Part shown: positions 1 through 12,960 of the stretch, piece by piece
Layout: each line of letters opens with the position of its first letter
Numbering within the stretch: position 1 is the stretch's first letter
Source of the DNA: Strongylocentrotus droebachiensis
Lineage: Eukaryota; Echinodermata; Echinoidea; Camarodonta; Strongylocentrotidae
Length of the DNA stretch: 64,000 nt
Direction of reading: 5' to 3'
Assembly: GCA_035222895.1 (NCBI GenBank)
Contig: JAVYIG010000413.1
Coordinates: forward strand, 88,501 to 152,500
Made by a program: the position numbers and the translations under genes
The notes under the pieces: generated by a model
Database searches by the model: none
Told to the model about the DNA's origin: nothing
The model's input: the letters and a program-made list of their open reading frames with translations, nothing else

Positions 1-1379
1 ACGGGCAGATGGTGTACAAATATCTGCTTCCGATTTATTGAAATGTTCCCTATGGCATTTCCTCCTGTGGCAATGGCATACTTCCTTCGAAGGATATTCA
101 ACGTTTTACCATGAATCTATACTTCATAAACAGATATTTAGACAGATATGTTTACTTTCTGAGCCGCTGCATGAAAGCAAACCGTGATGATAAAGCAATA
201 ACATGACAAACTGGCGAACGCAAATGTTTTCTTCTCTCGCACAGCTCTCACGATGGTTATAGATCACCAACCCAGTCTCACCGCTTTGTTTAGTTAATGA
301 TGAAGTATGGACTTAATAAAAGAAGCTCAAAGTCCAAAGTAGTAGAGCAGAGACATAATGAAGCGATGTTGGTTGGTCAATAGATGGCGGCGTATACAGC
401 CTTGCTTGGTGTTAAGTGCTGTGTCCAGTTATGATTTATACGGGATTAAAGCCAGCGTATATATACCAATTGTTGAGTATACCAGTAGAATGGTACAAAA
501 TTATGTTCACGTATTTATATGCAGCAGCCGCATTGTAGTCAATCGTAAACGCGAACCGCAGTCGACCCTCTCTCAGAGCCTTGTAATGTTATAGTAACAC
601 TCCGCCTAGCTGCACAGGCGGGAGAATATTAATTTCATCACAAGCATAACGCCATCCGCGAGAGACCGGAAGATGTTACCATTATCAAAACAGCCTGCCA
701 ATCAAATCCGAATTGACTAATAGTGTATGTGTTTACGTAAGATGATTAAGCCATTAAATCCAGCTTATTTTCCTTCTGTGCATATGCATTTTGGAGCTGG
801 AAGCCTAATGATATTACATACGAGCTGAAATATGAAAGGCGAGTGGCGTCACAAGAAAAAGCGGAAGGTCGGAATTATATTCCGTTGAACGTTGTGAATT
901 GACGGAACAATAATGATAATCATATTTACAATCATAAGGGCGACACGTGCTAGACGATAGCCGTGTGTATTGACTTTATTCTAATAATTACCTCATGAAT
1001 CCCATATGTTTGTAGAATGGTATTGATTCCACTGTATGCGATTTCTGCAGTAATGCAATTATAGTGAGTGGTTACTGCATTAGCAGCGTCTGTTTGTCAT
1101 GCGCGGCTTCAATCGTGAAAGGGGGAATCCCGGGGGCTTAGGGGGGAGGGGGGGGGGGGGGGGGGGGTCGATGTTAAGTGGAGTCCCCGCTTACTTAAAT
1201 GCCGGTACACTATACAGCATTTTTTCATCGTACACATGTATGCAATGAAACTGCTGTGTATATTCACCACGGATACTGTTTCGCAAGATGTCAGTAGTTG
1301 AGAATTGACATATGGATCCGACAACCTCCTCAGAAGCACTTGGAATAGTCCAGTAGACGGTACCATATACCATGTACAT
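1..1379. other. Non-genic flank, no gene recognised
   Basis: Only short open frames of fewer than about 90 codons occur, on both strands, without splice context or recognisable motifs. A G tract of roughly 25 bases lies near 1142-1167. I see no RNA gene or clear transposon end before the foldback that starts near 1380. Confidence 0.6.
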
Positions 1380-3880
1380 GACCTGGAAAAGTTGATAAGT
1401 ACAAGTTTTTTTTGTTGGTTAGTGTTCTAGAGGGGTATTGAAGTAAATTCAGCTTGGTTGCCAGCTTGGCAACCTTGGGCTAATTTTTTAATAGCCATAT
1501 TAGCATAATCATCTAATTAGCATATGTGCTATTTGTGATAATGTTGCTAATCTCAATCCAGGAAGCCTGAAAACATGGATAATACAACTTTTCAAGTGTT
1601 TTATATGACGAGGAATTCATTTATGACACCAATATTATTTCTTAAGTAACACAATTGTCTTAAATATCATAATTAGCATAATATGTACAATATATGGACT
1701 TCATTGTCATTGTTTATCTATAAAGCCTAAAGATGTTGCAATGCAACATTGTAAATCTCTTTTGAAAGATTAATCATTAGTTCATAAGATATAACATGTA
1801 TATGTAGTATAATTAGCATAATTAGCATAATAATCTAATTAGCATATATGTGCAATATGTAATAATGTTGCTAATCTCAATCCAGGCAGCCTGAAAACAT
1901 GGATAATACGACCTTTCAAGGGTTTTCTATGACGAGGAATTCATTTATGACACCAGTTTTTTATTCCAAGTAATGCAATTGTCTTAAATAGCACAATGAG
2001 CCAATTAGCATGACTTGTGTACAATATATGGACTTTGTTGTCATTGTTTATCTATACAGCCTAAAAATGGTGCAATGCAACATTGTAAATCACTTTTGAA
2101 AGATTAATCATTAATTCATGAGAAGATATTCCATGTATATGTAGTATAATTAGCCTAATTAGCATAATCATCTAATTAGCATAGTATGTGCAGTATGTAA
2201 TAATGTGGCTAATCTTAATCCAGGAAGCCTGGAAACATGGATAATAAGACTTTTCAAGGATTTTTCATGACGAGGAATTCATTTATGACATTAGTATTCA
2301 TTTTTGAGTAATGCAATATTGTATTAAATAGCATGATGAGCTAATTAGCATATGTACGATATATGGACTGTATTGGCATTGTTTATAGCCTAACAATGGT
2401 GCAATGCAACATTGTAAATCACTTTTAAAAGACTACACATTAATTCATTATAAGATATTCCATGTAGATGTAGTATAATTAGCCTAATTAGCATATACAC
2501 TGTATATGCCATATGTAATAATGTTGCTAATCTTAATCCAGGAAGACTGAAAACATGGATAATATGACTTTTTCAGAGTTTTCCATGACGAGGGATTCAG
2601 TTGTGACACCAGTTTTTATTTTTAAGTAATGCAATTGGCTTAATATGTAATTGTTGTTCTAATAATCCTAATTAGCATATATGTAGAATATCAATTATTT
2701 AGGACTCTATTTAGCTTCACAAATTGTATGTCCAATGTGGTGGTTATCTTAGTCTTAAAGCAATGTTGTCGAACCTCATGAAATGTCTAGGAAATGACGG
2801 GGTCATCATACGCATTGGAGGTTGGGCTTCAGTCATTGGATTTAGAGAGACTGTCGGAAACACACTGGAGATGGTTAAAGCAGATGATAATGATGGAATT
2901 GATGATGTGCATAGACAGGTACGTACATAGACCAGGGATGTCGAATACAATAGTGCGAACAGTTTACCAAAGCCAGAACCATTGAGAGTACAAGCCCGAC
3001 GTTGCTCAAGCTTGTGGCAGAATTCCTGGAAAAGTCATATTATCCATGTTTTCAGGCTTCCTGGATTAAGATTAGCAACATTTTTGCATATTGCTCATAT
3101 ATGCTAATTATGCTAATTATACTACATCTTCATGGAATATCTTCTCATGAATTAATGAATAATCTTTCAAAATTGATTTACAATGTTGCATTGCACCATT
3201 TTTAGGCTGTATAGATAAACAATGACAATAAAGTCCATATATTGTACACATGCTAATTGGCTCATTATGCTCATTGTGCTATTTAAGACAATTGCATTAC
3301 TTGGAATCAAAAACTGATGTCATAAATGAATTCCTCGTCATAGAAAACCCTTGAAAAGTCGTATTATTCATGTTTTTCAGGCTGCCTGGATTGAGATTAG
3401 CAACATTATTACATATTGCACATAATATATGCTAATTAGATTATTATGCTAATTATGCTAATTATACTACATAATACATGGAATATCTTCCTATGAATTG
3501 ATGACTAATCTTTCAAAAGCGATTTACAATGTTTCATTGCACCATTTTTAGGCTTTATAGATAAACAATGACAATGAAGTCCATATATTGTACATATTAT
3601 GCTAATTATGATATTTAAGACAATTGTATTACTTAAAAATAAAAATTGGTGTCATAAATGAATTCCTTGTCATATAAAACCCTTGAAAAGTCGTATTATC
3701 CATGTTTTCAGGCTTCCTGGATTGAGATTAGCAACATTATCACAAATAGCACATATGCTAATTAGATGATTATGCTAATATGGCTATTAAAAAAGTTGCC
3801 CAAGGTTGCCAAGCTGGCAACCAAGCTGAATTTACTTCAATACCCCTCTAGAACACTAATCAACAAAAAAACCTTGTACT

Positions 3881-6800
3881 CAGTGGCGTAATGAGCAAAA
3901 ACGTTTGGGGGGGCTGACAAAAAAAAAACCGCAGCACCCTACACTAACATGCAGGCCCCGCTGAACGTTTTGCAAAGTGTGGTAGAGTGTATAAACTGTG
4001 TCGTTATCAGGGGCGTCGCTAGATCTTTGTCAGTGGGGGAGTAGGGAGGGGATAGAGGCCACCGATTACAGACAAAACGAGCAACCAATTACCGACAAAT
4101 ATGCCAATGTCCAAAGGTTTATAAATTTAACCCTATAAACCCGGTGCCAGGAACTAAGTTATTTTTCAGTCTCCCCCTCCCGCGCGAAGCGGGGAAACTT
4201 TGACACTTCATTAAATTATTAGAGACAGAAGACGATCCGTTGTACCGTTCTCGACTCTTAACTCTTGTTAGGATCCAGTTCCCCCCCCCCCCCAACTCCT
4301 CCAGCGGAAAGCGCGGCAGTTTGGACGTTACAATAAATTATAACTCTTAACGATTGTCTGAATTCATTTTAGACCATCTCGCGCGAAGCGCGGAAGCTTT
4401 GACGTTTTAATAAATCATTACTCTTAATCCTTGTCTGAATTCATTTTCGCCCATCCCGCGCGAAGCGCGGAAGCTTTCACGTTTCATTAAATTATTAGAG
4501 AAAGAAGACGATTCGTTGTATCGTGTTCTTGTCTGAATTCAGTTTCCCCCCTCCCGCGCTAAGCGCGGAAGCTTTGACATTTCATTAAATTATTAGAGAA
4601 AGAAGACGATTCGTTGAATCGTGTTTTTGTCTAAATTCAGTTCCCCCCCCCCCCTCCCGCTCGAAGCCCGGAAGCTTTGACATTTCATTAAATTATAAGA
4701 GAAAAAAGACGATTCATTGTACCGGTTCCGACTCTTAATCCTTGTCTGAATTCAGTTCCCCCCCCCCTCCCGCGCAAAGCGTGGAAGCTTTGACATTTCA
4801 TTAAATTATTAGAGAAAGAAGACGATTCGTTGTATCGTGTTCTTGTCTGAATTCAGTTTCCCCCCCTCCCGCGCGAAGCGCTGAAGCTTTGACATTTCAT
4901 TAAATTATTAGAGAAAGAAGACGATTCGTTGTATCGTGTTTTTGTCTAAATTCAGTTCCCCCCCTCCAGTCCGAAGCCCGGAAGCTTTGACATTTCATTA
5001 AATTGTAAGAGAAAGAAGACGATTCATTGTACCGGTTCCGACTCTTAATCCTTGTCTGAATTCAGTTCCCCCCCCCCCTCCCGCGCAAAGCACGGAAGCT
5101 TTGACATTTCATTAAATTATTAGAGAAAGAAGACGATTCGTTGTATCGTGTTTTTGTTTAAATTCAGTTTTCCCCCTCCCGTCCGAAGCCCGGAAGCTTT
5201 GACATTTCATTAAATTGTAAGAGAAAGAAGACGATTCATTGTACCGGTTCCGACTCTTAATCCTTGTCTGAATTCAGTTCCCTCCCCCCCCCCCCCCCTC
5301 CCGCGCAAAGCACGGAAGCTTTGGCATTTCATTAAATTATTAGAGAAAGAAGACGATTCGTTGTATCGTGTTTTTGTCTAAATTCAGTTCCCCCCCCCCT
5401 CCAGTCCGAAGCCCGGAAGCTTTGACATTTCATTAAATTGTAAGAGAAAGAAGACGATTCATTGTACCGGTTCCGACTCTTAATCCTTGTCTGAATTCAG
5501 TTCCCCCCCCCCCTCCCGCGCAAAGCACGGAAGCTTTGACATTTCATTAAATTATTAGAGAAAGAAGACGATTCGTTGTATCGTGTTTTTGTCTAAATTC
5601 AGTTCCCCCCCCCCTCCAGTCCGAAGCCCGGAAGCTTTGACATTTCATTAAATTGTAAGAGAAAGAAGACGATTCATTGTACCGGTTCCGACTCTTAATC
5701 CTTGTCTGAATTCAGTTCCCCCCCCCCCTCCCGCGCAAAGCACGGAAGCTTTGACATTTCATTAAATTATTAGAGAAAGAAGACGATTCGTTGTATCGTG
5801 TTTTTGTTTAAATTCAGTTTTCCCCCTCCCGTCCGAAGCCCGGAAGCTTTGACATTTCATTAAATTGTAAGAGAAAGAAGACGATTCATTGTACCGGTTC
5901 CGACTCTTAATCCTTGTCTGAATTCAGTTCCCTCCCCCCCCCCCCCTCCCGCTCGAAGCCCGGAAGCTTTGACATTTCATTAAATTATAAGAGAAAAAAG
6001 ACGATTCATTGTACCGGTTCCGACTCTTAATCCTTGTCTGAATTCAGTCCCCCCCCCCTCCCGCGCAAAGCGTGGAAGCTTTGACATTTCATTAAATTAT
6101 TAGAGAAAGAAGACGATTCGTTGTATCGTGTTCTTGTCTGAATTCAGTTTCCCCCCTCCCGCGCTAAGCGCGGAAGCTTTGACATTTCATTAAATTATTA
6201 GAGAAAGAAGACGATTCGTTGAATCGTGTTTTTGTCTAAATTCAGTTCCCCCCCCCCCCCCCCCCTCCCGTCCGAAGCCCGGAAGCTTTGACATTTCATT
6301 AAATTGTAAGAGAAAGAAGACGATTCCTTGTACCGGTTCCGACTCTTAATCCTTGTCTGAATTCAGTTCCCTTCCCCCCCCCCCCCTCCCGCGCAAAGCG
6401 CGGAAGCTTTGGCATTTCATTAAATTATTAGAGAAAGAAGACGATTCGTTGTATCGTGTTTTTGTCTAAATTCAGTTCCCCCCCCCTCCAGTCCGAAGCC
6501 CGGAAGCTTTGACATTTCATTAAATTGTAAGAGAAAGAAGACGATTCCTTGTACCGGTTCCGACTCTTAATCCTTGTCTGAATTCAGTTCCCCCCCCCCT
6601 CCCGCGCAAAGCACGGAAGCTTTGACATTTCATTAAATTATTAGAGAAAGAAGACGATTCGTTGTATCGTGTTTTTGTTTAAATTCAGTTTTCCCCCTCC
6701 CGCGCGAAGCCCGGAAGCTTTGACACTTCATTAAATTATTCGAGAAAGAAGACGATTCAGTGTACCGGTTCCGACTCTTAATCCTTGTCTGAATTCATTT

Positions 6801-7660
6801 TCGCCCATGTCGCGCGAAGCGCGGAAACTCTGACGTTTTATTAAACTAATACTCTTAATCCTTGTCTGAATTCATATTCGCCCATCCCGCGCGAAGCGCG
6901 GAAGCTTTCACGTTTCATTAAATAATCAGAGAAAGAAGACGATTCATTGTACCGGTTCCGACTCTTAATCCTTGTCTAAATTCAGTCCCCCCCCCCCCCC
7001 CGCCTCCCGCGCGAAGCGCGGAAGCTTTCACGTTTCATTAAAAATCAGAGAAAGAAGACGATTCGTTGTATCGTGTTTTTGTCTAAATTCAGTTTCCCCC
7101 CTCCCGCGCAAAGCGCGGAAGCTTTGACACTTCATTAAATTATTAAAGAAGGAACACGATTCGTTGTACCGTTCTCGACTCTTAATCCTAGTCTGAATTC
7201 AGTTCCTCCCCCCCCCCCCCGAAGCGCGGAAGCTTTGCCGTTTCATTAAATTATTAGAGAAAGAAGACGATTCGCTGTACCGTTCACTACTCTTAATCTT
7301 GTCTGAATTCAATTTCCCCACTGGGCCCCTCAACGGTACATGTGCAGTGTTACATGATGTAAGTATGGGACGCCCGGCTGTGCTTGTCACAGTTGCTTCT
7401 GTAAAGGATTTTTTTTTACTAGTGTTACTGTTAGGGCCACGGCCCCTTAGTGACTATAAAAAAACATATGCTCTTCATTCCTGGCCATTTGGGAATGTGT
7501 CAGTTTGCAACTCAAATGGAGAAACGAGCATTTTGTTGAAAATCATGTGATATCACGAACATTTATACATTACTTGTATATGGAATTGAAAATAAGTCAT
7601 GGTTCAATTTTATTTGGGGGGGCTGGCGCCCCCCCTAGCTCCCCCACCAGTACGCCAGTG
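3881..7660. mobile_element. Non-autonomous hAT-like element with 8-bp TSD, nested in foldback
   Basis: The ends are CAGTGGCGTA at 3881 and TACGCCAGTG ending at 7660, which are imperfect inverted repeats (9 of 10). Immediately outside lie two perfect copies of CTTGTACT, at 3873-3880 and 7661-7668. An 8-bp duplication with CAG-type ends is diagnostic of the hAT superfamily. The flanks show the insertion site: the foldback's left arm in reverse reads CTTGTACTTATCAACTTTTC, and the same sequence resumes right after the element with one duplicated octamer. Inside are about 120 bp of 5' end, a 3.1 kb tandem array, and about 350 bp of 3' end. A second sequence of the type CAGGGGCGTCGCTAG starts near 4009 and may be another nested end. 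No transposase frame is present. Confidence 0.85.
4170..7310. repeat. Tandem array, about 30 units of 78-125 bp
   Basis: Each unit has a C tract, CGCGAAGCGCGGAAGCTTTG or a variant, CATTTCATTAAATTA, AGAGAAAGAAGACGATTC and a GTCTGAATTCAG-type joint. Two main unit types alternate. One carries TTGTATCGTGTTTTTGTC; the other carries TTGTACCGGTTCCGACTC and is about 10 bp longer. Some blocks repeat at a longer scale: the sequence from 5051 recurs from 5701, about 650 bp later, over at least 230 bp with almost no change. The block near 4660 recurs near 5950. Unit length and identity fall off at both edges, as expected for an array that grows by unequal exchange in its middle. The array lies wholly inside the hAT-like element. 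Confidence 0.9.
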
Positions 7661-7686
7661 CTTGTACTTAACAACTTTTCCGGGTC

Positions 7687-9303
7687 TGTAAAACTTCTAC
7701 AGGACTAGAAGCAAAAGTGAGAATGATGGCGCGTTTCAGCTGCTTGTTTTGCACACATGAGTTTGATACGAAGGACAGGGGAATACTACGGGAGCAGTGA
7801 CAGTACTTTGTGGTGACATCTGAAACGCAATGCGATCTCGTTTGCGGTGAACATGGATGCAGAGGGATGCAGGCTCAGAGACATGTAAGCATCACCTTGC
7901 AAAAGGAGACACATGAGCACCATCGTGCACAGGAAATCACGAACAGGAAATTTGCAAGTTTAATCAACCCCTCGTTGCCCGCTAAAAGCGTGGCGTGAAA
8001 TATTGGGCGTGTACAAACATCGATAGAGTCATTATCATAATACCTGTGCAATGCCGTATGAAAATTGTGAATTGATCCAGTGGTCGGCTCCCTATACAGT
8101 CACCGTACAAAATGACTAGGGTTCGAATCGCATATTTTGATCCAAAGACAATGCCCAAGACGATGATAAACCTCTCTCTATGAACCAACAAAAAGATGCA
8201 GACAAACAAGATAAGGAACAAACACCCACCCACACAATACACATGATACAAAGGAAAGCCTACCATGGAGCTGGGTGTGTTTTTTTTTGGGGGGGAGGGG
8301 GGAGGGGGTGTCAAATGATTTTGAAAAGTTTTGGCCCCTCCCCAGCCAGAGAAGAGAAATCCTTGGTGGGGTGTATGGTCCCTGATGTAACTATCTATCC
8401 CCAACATTCTTAGTGATTAAACAAATCGTTCCCAGGGCCTTTCGAACTCAAACAAACAAAACTGAATAAAATAAATAAATATAAATATGAAGAAGAACAA
8501 ACAAATTATCAAATAAATACAAAGGATGCCCGTGTGAATGACTGTGTCCAAAATATGACAGACTTTTCAAATACTTCCTCTTATTGGCGAGTCTGGGAGA
8601 CAGGTTGCGAGTCTTCAGGTTGCAAGATGCCCCGCGCATCGGCCAAATTTGAACACATTCGTTGGGTTTGTAATATCCCCTCTGCGGAGTATTGTGCCGC
8701 CCCCAATTTAATATTGTGTTGGCGTACAATAATAAGTAAACGAATATATTAATGACAAAGGATGTCACGATGTAATTCTATATGCATGATAACCATAATT
8801 TTTTCCATTTTTTATTTGGGTATCTTTGGGTATCTTTTTGTAGACATTCCGTATCATGTATCTTTTAATGTAATTCTGAGCAAGGCTCTAAAGAGTTGTA
8901 TACCTGCACGAGTGCACGGTAACATTATTCTCTTCTTTCCAGCAAAACTTCTATCGCTGCCATACATAATACTTCTCACTAATATCACTTACCGACACAG
9001 TTGGGTGAAACGTTTTAACGTAAGGAGTTATCGAATAATAAGAATGAGTGAGAATTTGCCGATTGCTACTCACACTAAGGTATTCAACATGAAGGTCACA
9101 AAAAATAGATGAATAAATTAAAAAATAAAGCAGTGGCGTAGCCTTCGAGGGGCACGTTGCATCCAATCGATTCTCACTTATTCTCAGTTAATCGATAACT
9201 CCAATCGAGAAAACCAAAGGAGAGAAAGGATGAAGAGAAAGACAGGAAGATGGGAAAAGAGCGGTAAAAGAGAGTTGGACAAAAGAGAAGGTACACCGAA
9301 AAC

Positions 9304-9346
<43 letters not shown>

Positions 9347-9588
9347 TTGATATTCACATAATGATCACAGGACATTAATATGTATTATATTTTTTGACGT
9401 CGCATTATGGTTTTACTCGTGAAATTCCTTCCTTTTTTTCAAGTCACTGAATTTGATATTTTCTATAACATTCATTGTTTTGGGGGAATACATTTCATTA
9501 GTAAGATTCGATTGAAATGGAGTTTTTATCGTATAACTTAGTGATATATTCCATTGAATTTATTTTGTTTTCTGGAAGAACATTGTTT
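7687..9588. other. Non-genic stretch with SINE-like and GA-repeat pieces
   Basis: No gene is recognised. Near 8070-8140 there is a possible tRNA-derived piece ending in GGGTTCGAATCG, like a B box. A short end-like motif CAGTGGCGTAG lies at 9132. A (GA)n run sits at about 9308-9340. The open frames at 7982-8407 and 8762-9112 show no family motif and look like chance. Confidence 0.5.
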
Positions 9589-9710
9589 GATGCATTCATG
9601 GGCGTAAATCCTTACGTAATACCTATTGTTCAGGGGGGGTGGTCTATTCATTCATCCCCCCTGAACAATAGGTATTACGTAATGATTTACGCCCATGGAT
9701 GCATTCATTG
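9589..9710. repeat. Short perfect-stem hairpin, MITE-like
   Basis: The sequence from GCATTCATGGGCGTAAAT to GTTCAGGGGGG is repeated in reverse after a loop of about 15 bp around 9645. The arms are about 50-55 bp and nearly identical, with one small difference next to TTACGTAATACC. This could be a small palindromic transposon or a cruciform-forming site. No target duplication is clear. Confidence 0.7.
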
Positions 9711-12469
9711 TAAATATTGAACAATATGAATACAATTATTATAATATTTTTCAATCATATTGTAAGACTAGTTTAAATTTACATAAGTGTATTATCAAAT
9801 GAATAATATATTCATAATTGTTTCAAAGCTAGTGCAAACCAAACATGTATATATAATATATTGTTATAAATAAATGAAATGAAATGGGAAAAACATCATA
9901 CCATAGATGGGCATGGCGTGGGTAAAGACATTTCACCCTTCTCTGAGCTTCCGACGCCTTATAATCAGATTGCATATCGATTTGTCACCTCTAGAGTTCA
10001 TCTCATCCTTTACTCCGAGAAATATGATTTGTTTGGGAATGGATAGTTTAATCAGGAAACCCAATCAAATTGTGGAGTCAGCTCGTCTTGGCCAGCCCAT
10101 CTCTGTCATCAAGGCCTGAATTCGTCCCGTAATTGGAACATGATATCGCCACAGGGGCTAGATGTATGCCACTTCAAGTCATCAGGATAAATCAGGGGCG
10201 TCGCTGGGATCTTAAGATTTGAGGAGAGGGGTTGGGGTGGAACCAAATTTTACAAAAAAAGGTTTTCGACGGGCAAAACAATTTCTTCAGAAACCCTTTT
10301 CTATTCTTATAACTTTGCAAGAATCAATGCCAAAGTTGTAGGATTCTTTCATTGTAATTCATTCTCAATTTGATTGATTTCCAAATCACGAATGTACGAA
10401 TCTCCCTGTTTTTCCATTGTCTTCCCGAATTGCCATTGTCTGAAAATCGTTCGTACGGCGTTCATAGCAGTTCTTAATGGCATTTGTGACCGAGGCTTAA
10501 GCAAAAAAAAATATACCCGATGTTTATCATCTCCGTATACCGTAAATGTGGAATATGAAAATAACCATCAGCAATTTCTTTTAATGTTTAAACTAAGTTT
10601 AAATAAATCGACGAGTTATAGGGTTGAGTCGTAGGGGTATTGCCCCACCCACCCCACCCCATCCCAGCGCATCCCCATTACCCTCTTAGCGACACTCCTT
10701 CTCAAAATCATGTGTGGAGCTCAATAATTAGCTGAAGTGATGTGTGGGGATGGAATTGAGATAAGACATTGCTGGAGGAGAGATGACACAAAAGGAAGGT
10801 GTGATACGGTCCGTTCTACTCCCATCTATTTCTTGAATGATTTATTCATTTCTTTCCATGTATCGCGGGAAGATAATTGACGCTACATTGTAATCAAGAT
10901 TTACGCCTTGTATAAAAAAGAACATGGGGCCACACGTACGATTTATTACAGCACGGGTGTATAATAGGTTGTAATTCGATGAAAAGAGAAATGAGGGATG
11001 ATTGAATGTAGTGTATGTCGGTTAAGTGTTACATATTTCTTTATAGCAAGGCTAAAATCAATCCAAGACAAGGAAGGGTAACATACGGGACTGTAATAAA
11101 CAAATTAATTGGCACACACATAAATAAATGAATGAATAAATGAATGAATAATAAATGATTTAAACAAAAATCACTTCAAAAAGTTGCATCTGCCGTTATT
11201 CCAACAAAGGAACTTTTATATAAGCCCAAATAGTTATGAAAGGAGAGCATCCTATGGGGGAAACAATGTTTATTCTGGACCTAAAAGTGACACAGCTTTA
11301 ACGAGAAAACAGAAAGATTAAACAATGTCAAGAGTTTATAGCAAAATCTAGGAGAAAGATTATTAGCATGCAATGAAGTATAATCGGAGAGGAAAGTTTA
11401 GGAGACAAAAAGATAGAAGAAACTGGAGATGTGTAAGAGGGATAGGGGATATTGGATTTCTCATGTCGTTGAACCCGAAAACCCTGACATTAAACACGAG
11501 TCATCACTATGGGCATCGCGTTTGAAATCATCGATCGCTGACTCCAGAGGCCAGGATTGCTTCGAGTCATTATCATCGCTTGGCGTAGCCCCAGACGCCG
11601 GTATAAAAGGGGCGGAGGGGCCGGTGTAAAAAAAAAAAGCAATCGTGAAATTTGAACAAGAGTATTTACAGAAGTGTAAACATCTTACTCGTATAATCAC
11701 GATAATGGATTATCTTAAATACAGGAATTCCGGTGAAATAAGAATATATTGTTCAAGTGGGGAGGGAGTGAATACCTCACTATACCATCACATCGAAAAT
11801 GTTATAAAAATGCTTAAACTAAACAATCGAGACATAATGTTATTGAATGCAAAATATGAAGAAAACAAAAGCGTGTAGTTCATATCATTTTTACACAGAA
11901 AACATTCTAATTTTCGGGTGGGGTTAAAAGGCAATATAGTAAAATACAAGATACAAGGAGAATAATATGAAGGTAGATTGAGTGAGGGAAAAAAAATAAC
12001 AACGAAAGATGGGAAACGAGTTTGGTGTAAAAACCTTTGCTGTGGATGGAAGGATATCTTTTGTAATAATGTCAAGTCTATCATGATTACCTGGATCGGA
12101 CATTCACCCTACATCCAATATCCTCCACAGATTAAAACTGTCTCGAAACATTACACATTCAACAGTTAATGCTGATTGCGTGGAAGACTATTCTCTGCAT
12201 GTGTTAAAGCAAAAGGTACAATTAACATACTCAGTTTTCTATTAAAGTGTTTGTTGGTCAGAGGGTATTTTCGAACTCGTCTGAAGTTGAGCAATCATTG
12301 CATAAAAGACCCCCCCCCCCCTCCCATATTTGTGGTGAAATTTTGAGATCCAAATTGAGATTACAACCGGGGATAAGCAAAAAAACGGCTAACAACAAAA
12401 TTAATGAAGTAAAAAGGAATATGATAATAGGATGAGAAGCAGGGACATCAATGATAAGACAGGTGATTA
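9711..12469. other. Non-genic region, one possible TIR element inside
   Basis: Nothing in this stretch can be assigned to a gene. Short frames at 9907-10119, 10374-10634 and 11429-11878 show no motif and no plausible splice structure. A possible terminal-inverted-repeat element is annotated separately at 10193-10700. A C tract lies at about 12310-12322. Confidence 0.5.
10193..10700. mobile_element. Possible short TIR element
   Basis: The left end CAGGGGCGTCGCT is similar to the reverse complement of AGCGACACTCCT at 10688-10699 (about 9 of 12 positions). The same left-end motif, CAGGGGCGTCGCTAG, occurs near 4009, so it is a dispersed end. Element length would be about 0.5 kb. No clear target duplication was seen and there is no coding frame. 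Confidence 0.35.
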
Positions 12470-12470
12470 A

Positions 12471-12472
<2 letters not shown>

Positions 12473-12547
<75 letters not shown>

Positions 12548-12960
12548 TCGAGGAAGAGGGGGAAGGAGGGAGGGAGGTAGAGATTGAGGGAGGGAGATAA
12601 AGAGAGAGGGTGAGTATATAATTTAATAAGTGTATAGAGAGATTGAAGCAAAAAGAGAACCATATCTGAGGAGAGGGTTGTGCGAAAGAGAAACATCCAG
12701 GAAGTAAGAGAAAGGGAGAGGGAGAGAGAGAGAGAGAGGAAAGGGTGAGCGAAAGAGATAGAGGAGGAAGATAACGAGTGACTGACACAAATCTGGGGGA
12801 AAAAACAAGAAAGAGATAAAGGAAATGAGAAAAGAGAGAATTAGAGAAAAGGGGGAAGGAATGGAGGGACAGAGGAAGACCACCAAAAAAAGAGAGAGAA
12901 AGGGGGAAGAATTAAGGAAGAATTAAGGGCAAAGAAAGGGGTGAGACAGCCAGATAGAGA
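12473..12960. repeat. GA-rich simple-sequence tract
   Basis: Runs of (GA)n, interrupted by GGGAGG and AAAGAGAG variants, extend for almost 500 bp. The long Leu/Ser-rich frames on the minus strand here are artefacts of this composition. Confidence 0.9.

Larger units (their letters stand above)
1380..7686. mobile_element. Large foldback transposon, split by a nested hAT-like element
   Basis: The left arm (about 1380-2700) is mirrored as reverse complement by 3020-3880, and the mirror resumes at 7661-7686 after the nested insertion. The left end reads GACCTGGAAAAGTTG and the far right end reads CAACTTTTCCGGGTC. The arms are made of tandem units of about 320-340 bp. A motif around CTCAATCCAGGAAGCCTG recurs near 1548, 1870, 2210 and 2526, and in reverse near 3070, 3395 and 3735. 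TTAGCATAAT-type AT-rich blocks fill the rest of each unit. The centre (about 2700-3020) is unrelated to the arms and holds only short frames. No transposase is visible, so the element is non-autonomous. The ends of the outermost arms are approximate and no convincing target duplication was found. Confidence 0.85.

Noticed and set aside
2724..2985. Overlapping short frames in the centre of the first foldback as a possible transposase
   Set aside because: Only 60-70 codons, on both strands, with no catalytic motif; consistent with chance.
4170..7310. Regularly spaced repeats, resembling a CRISPR array
   Set aside because: The units are directly joined tandem copies without unique spacers, the context is an animal genome, and the array lies within transposon ends.
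8762..9112. 116-codon frame with hydrophobic segments
   Set aside because: AT-rich sequence gives such segments by chance; there is no homologous motif and no neighbouring exon.
12448..12886. Long Leu/Ser/Pro-rich frames on the minus strand
   Set aside because: They translate a (GA)n tract; the same happens at 31861-32103 and 61884-62459.
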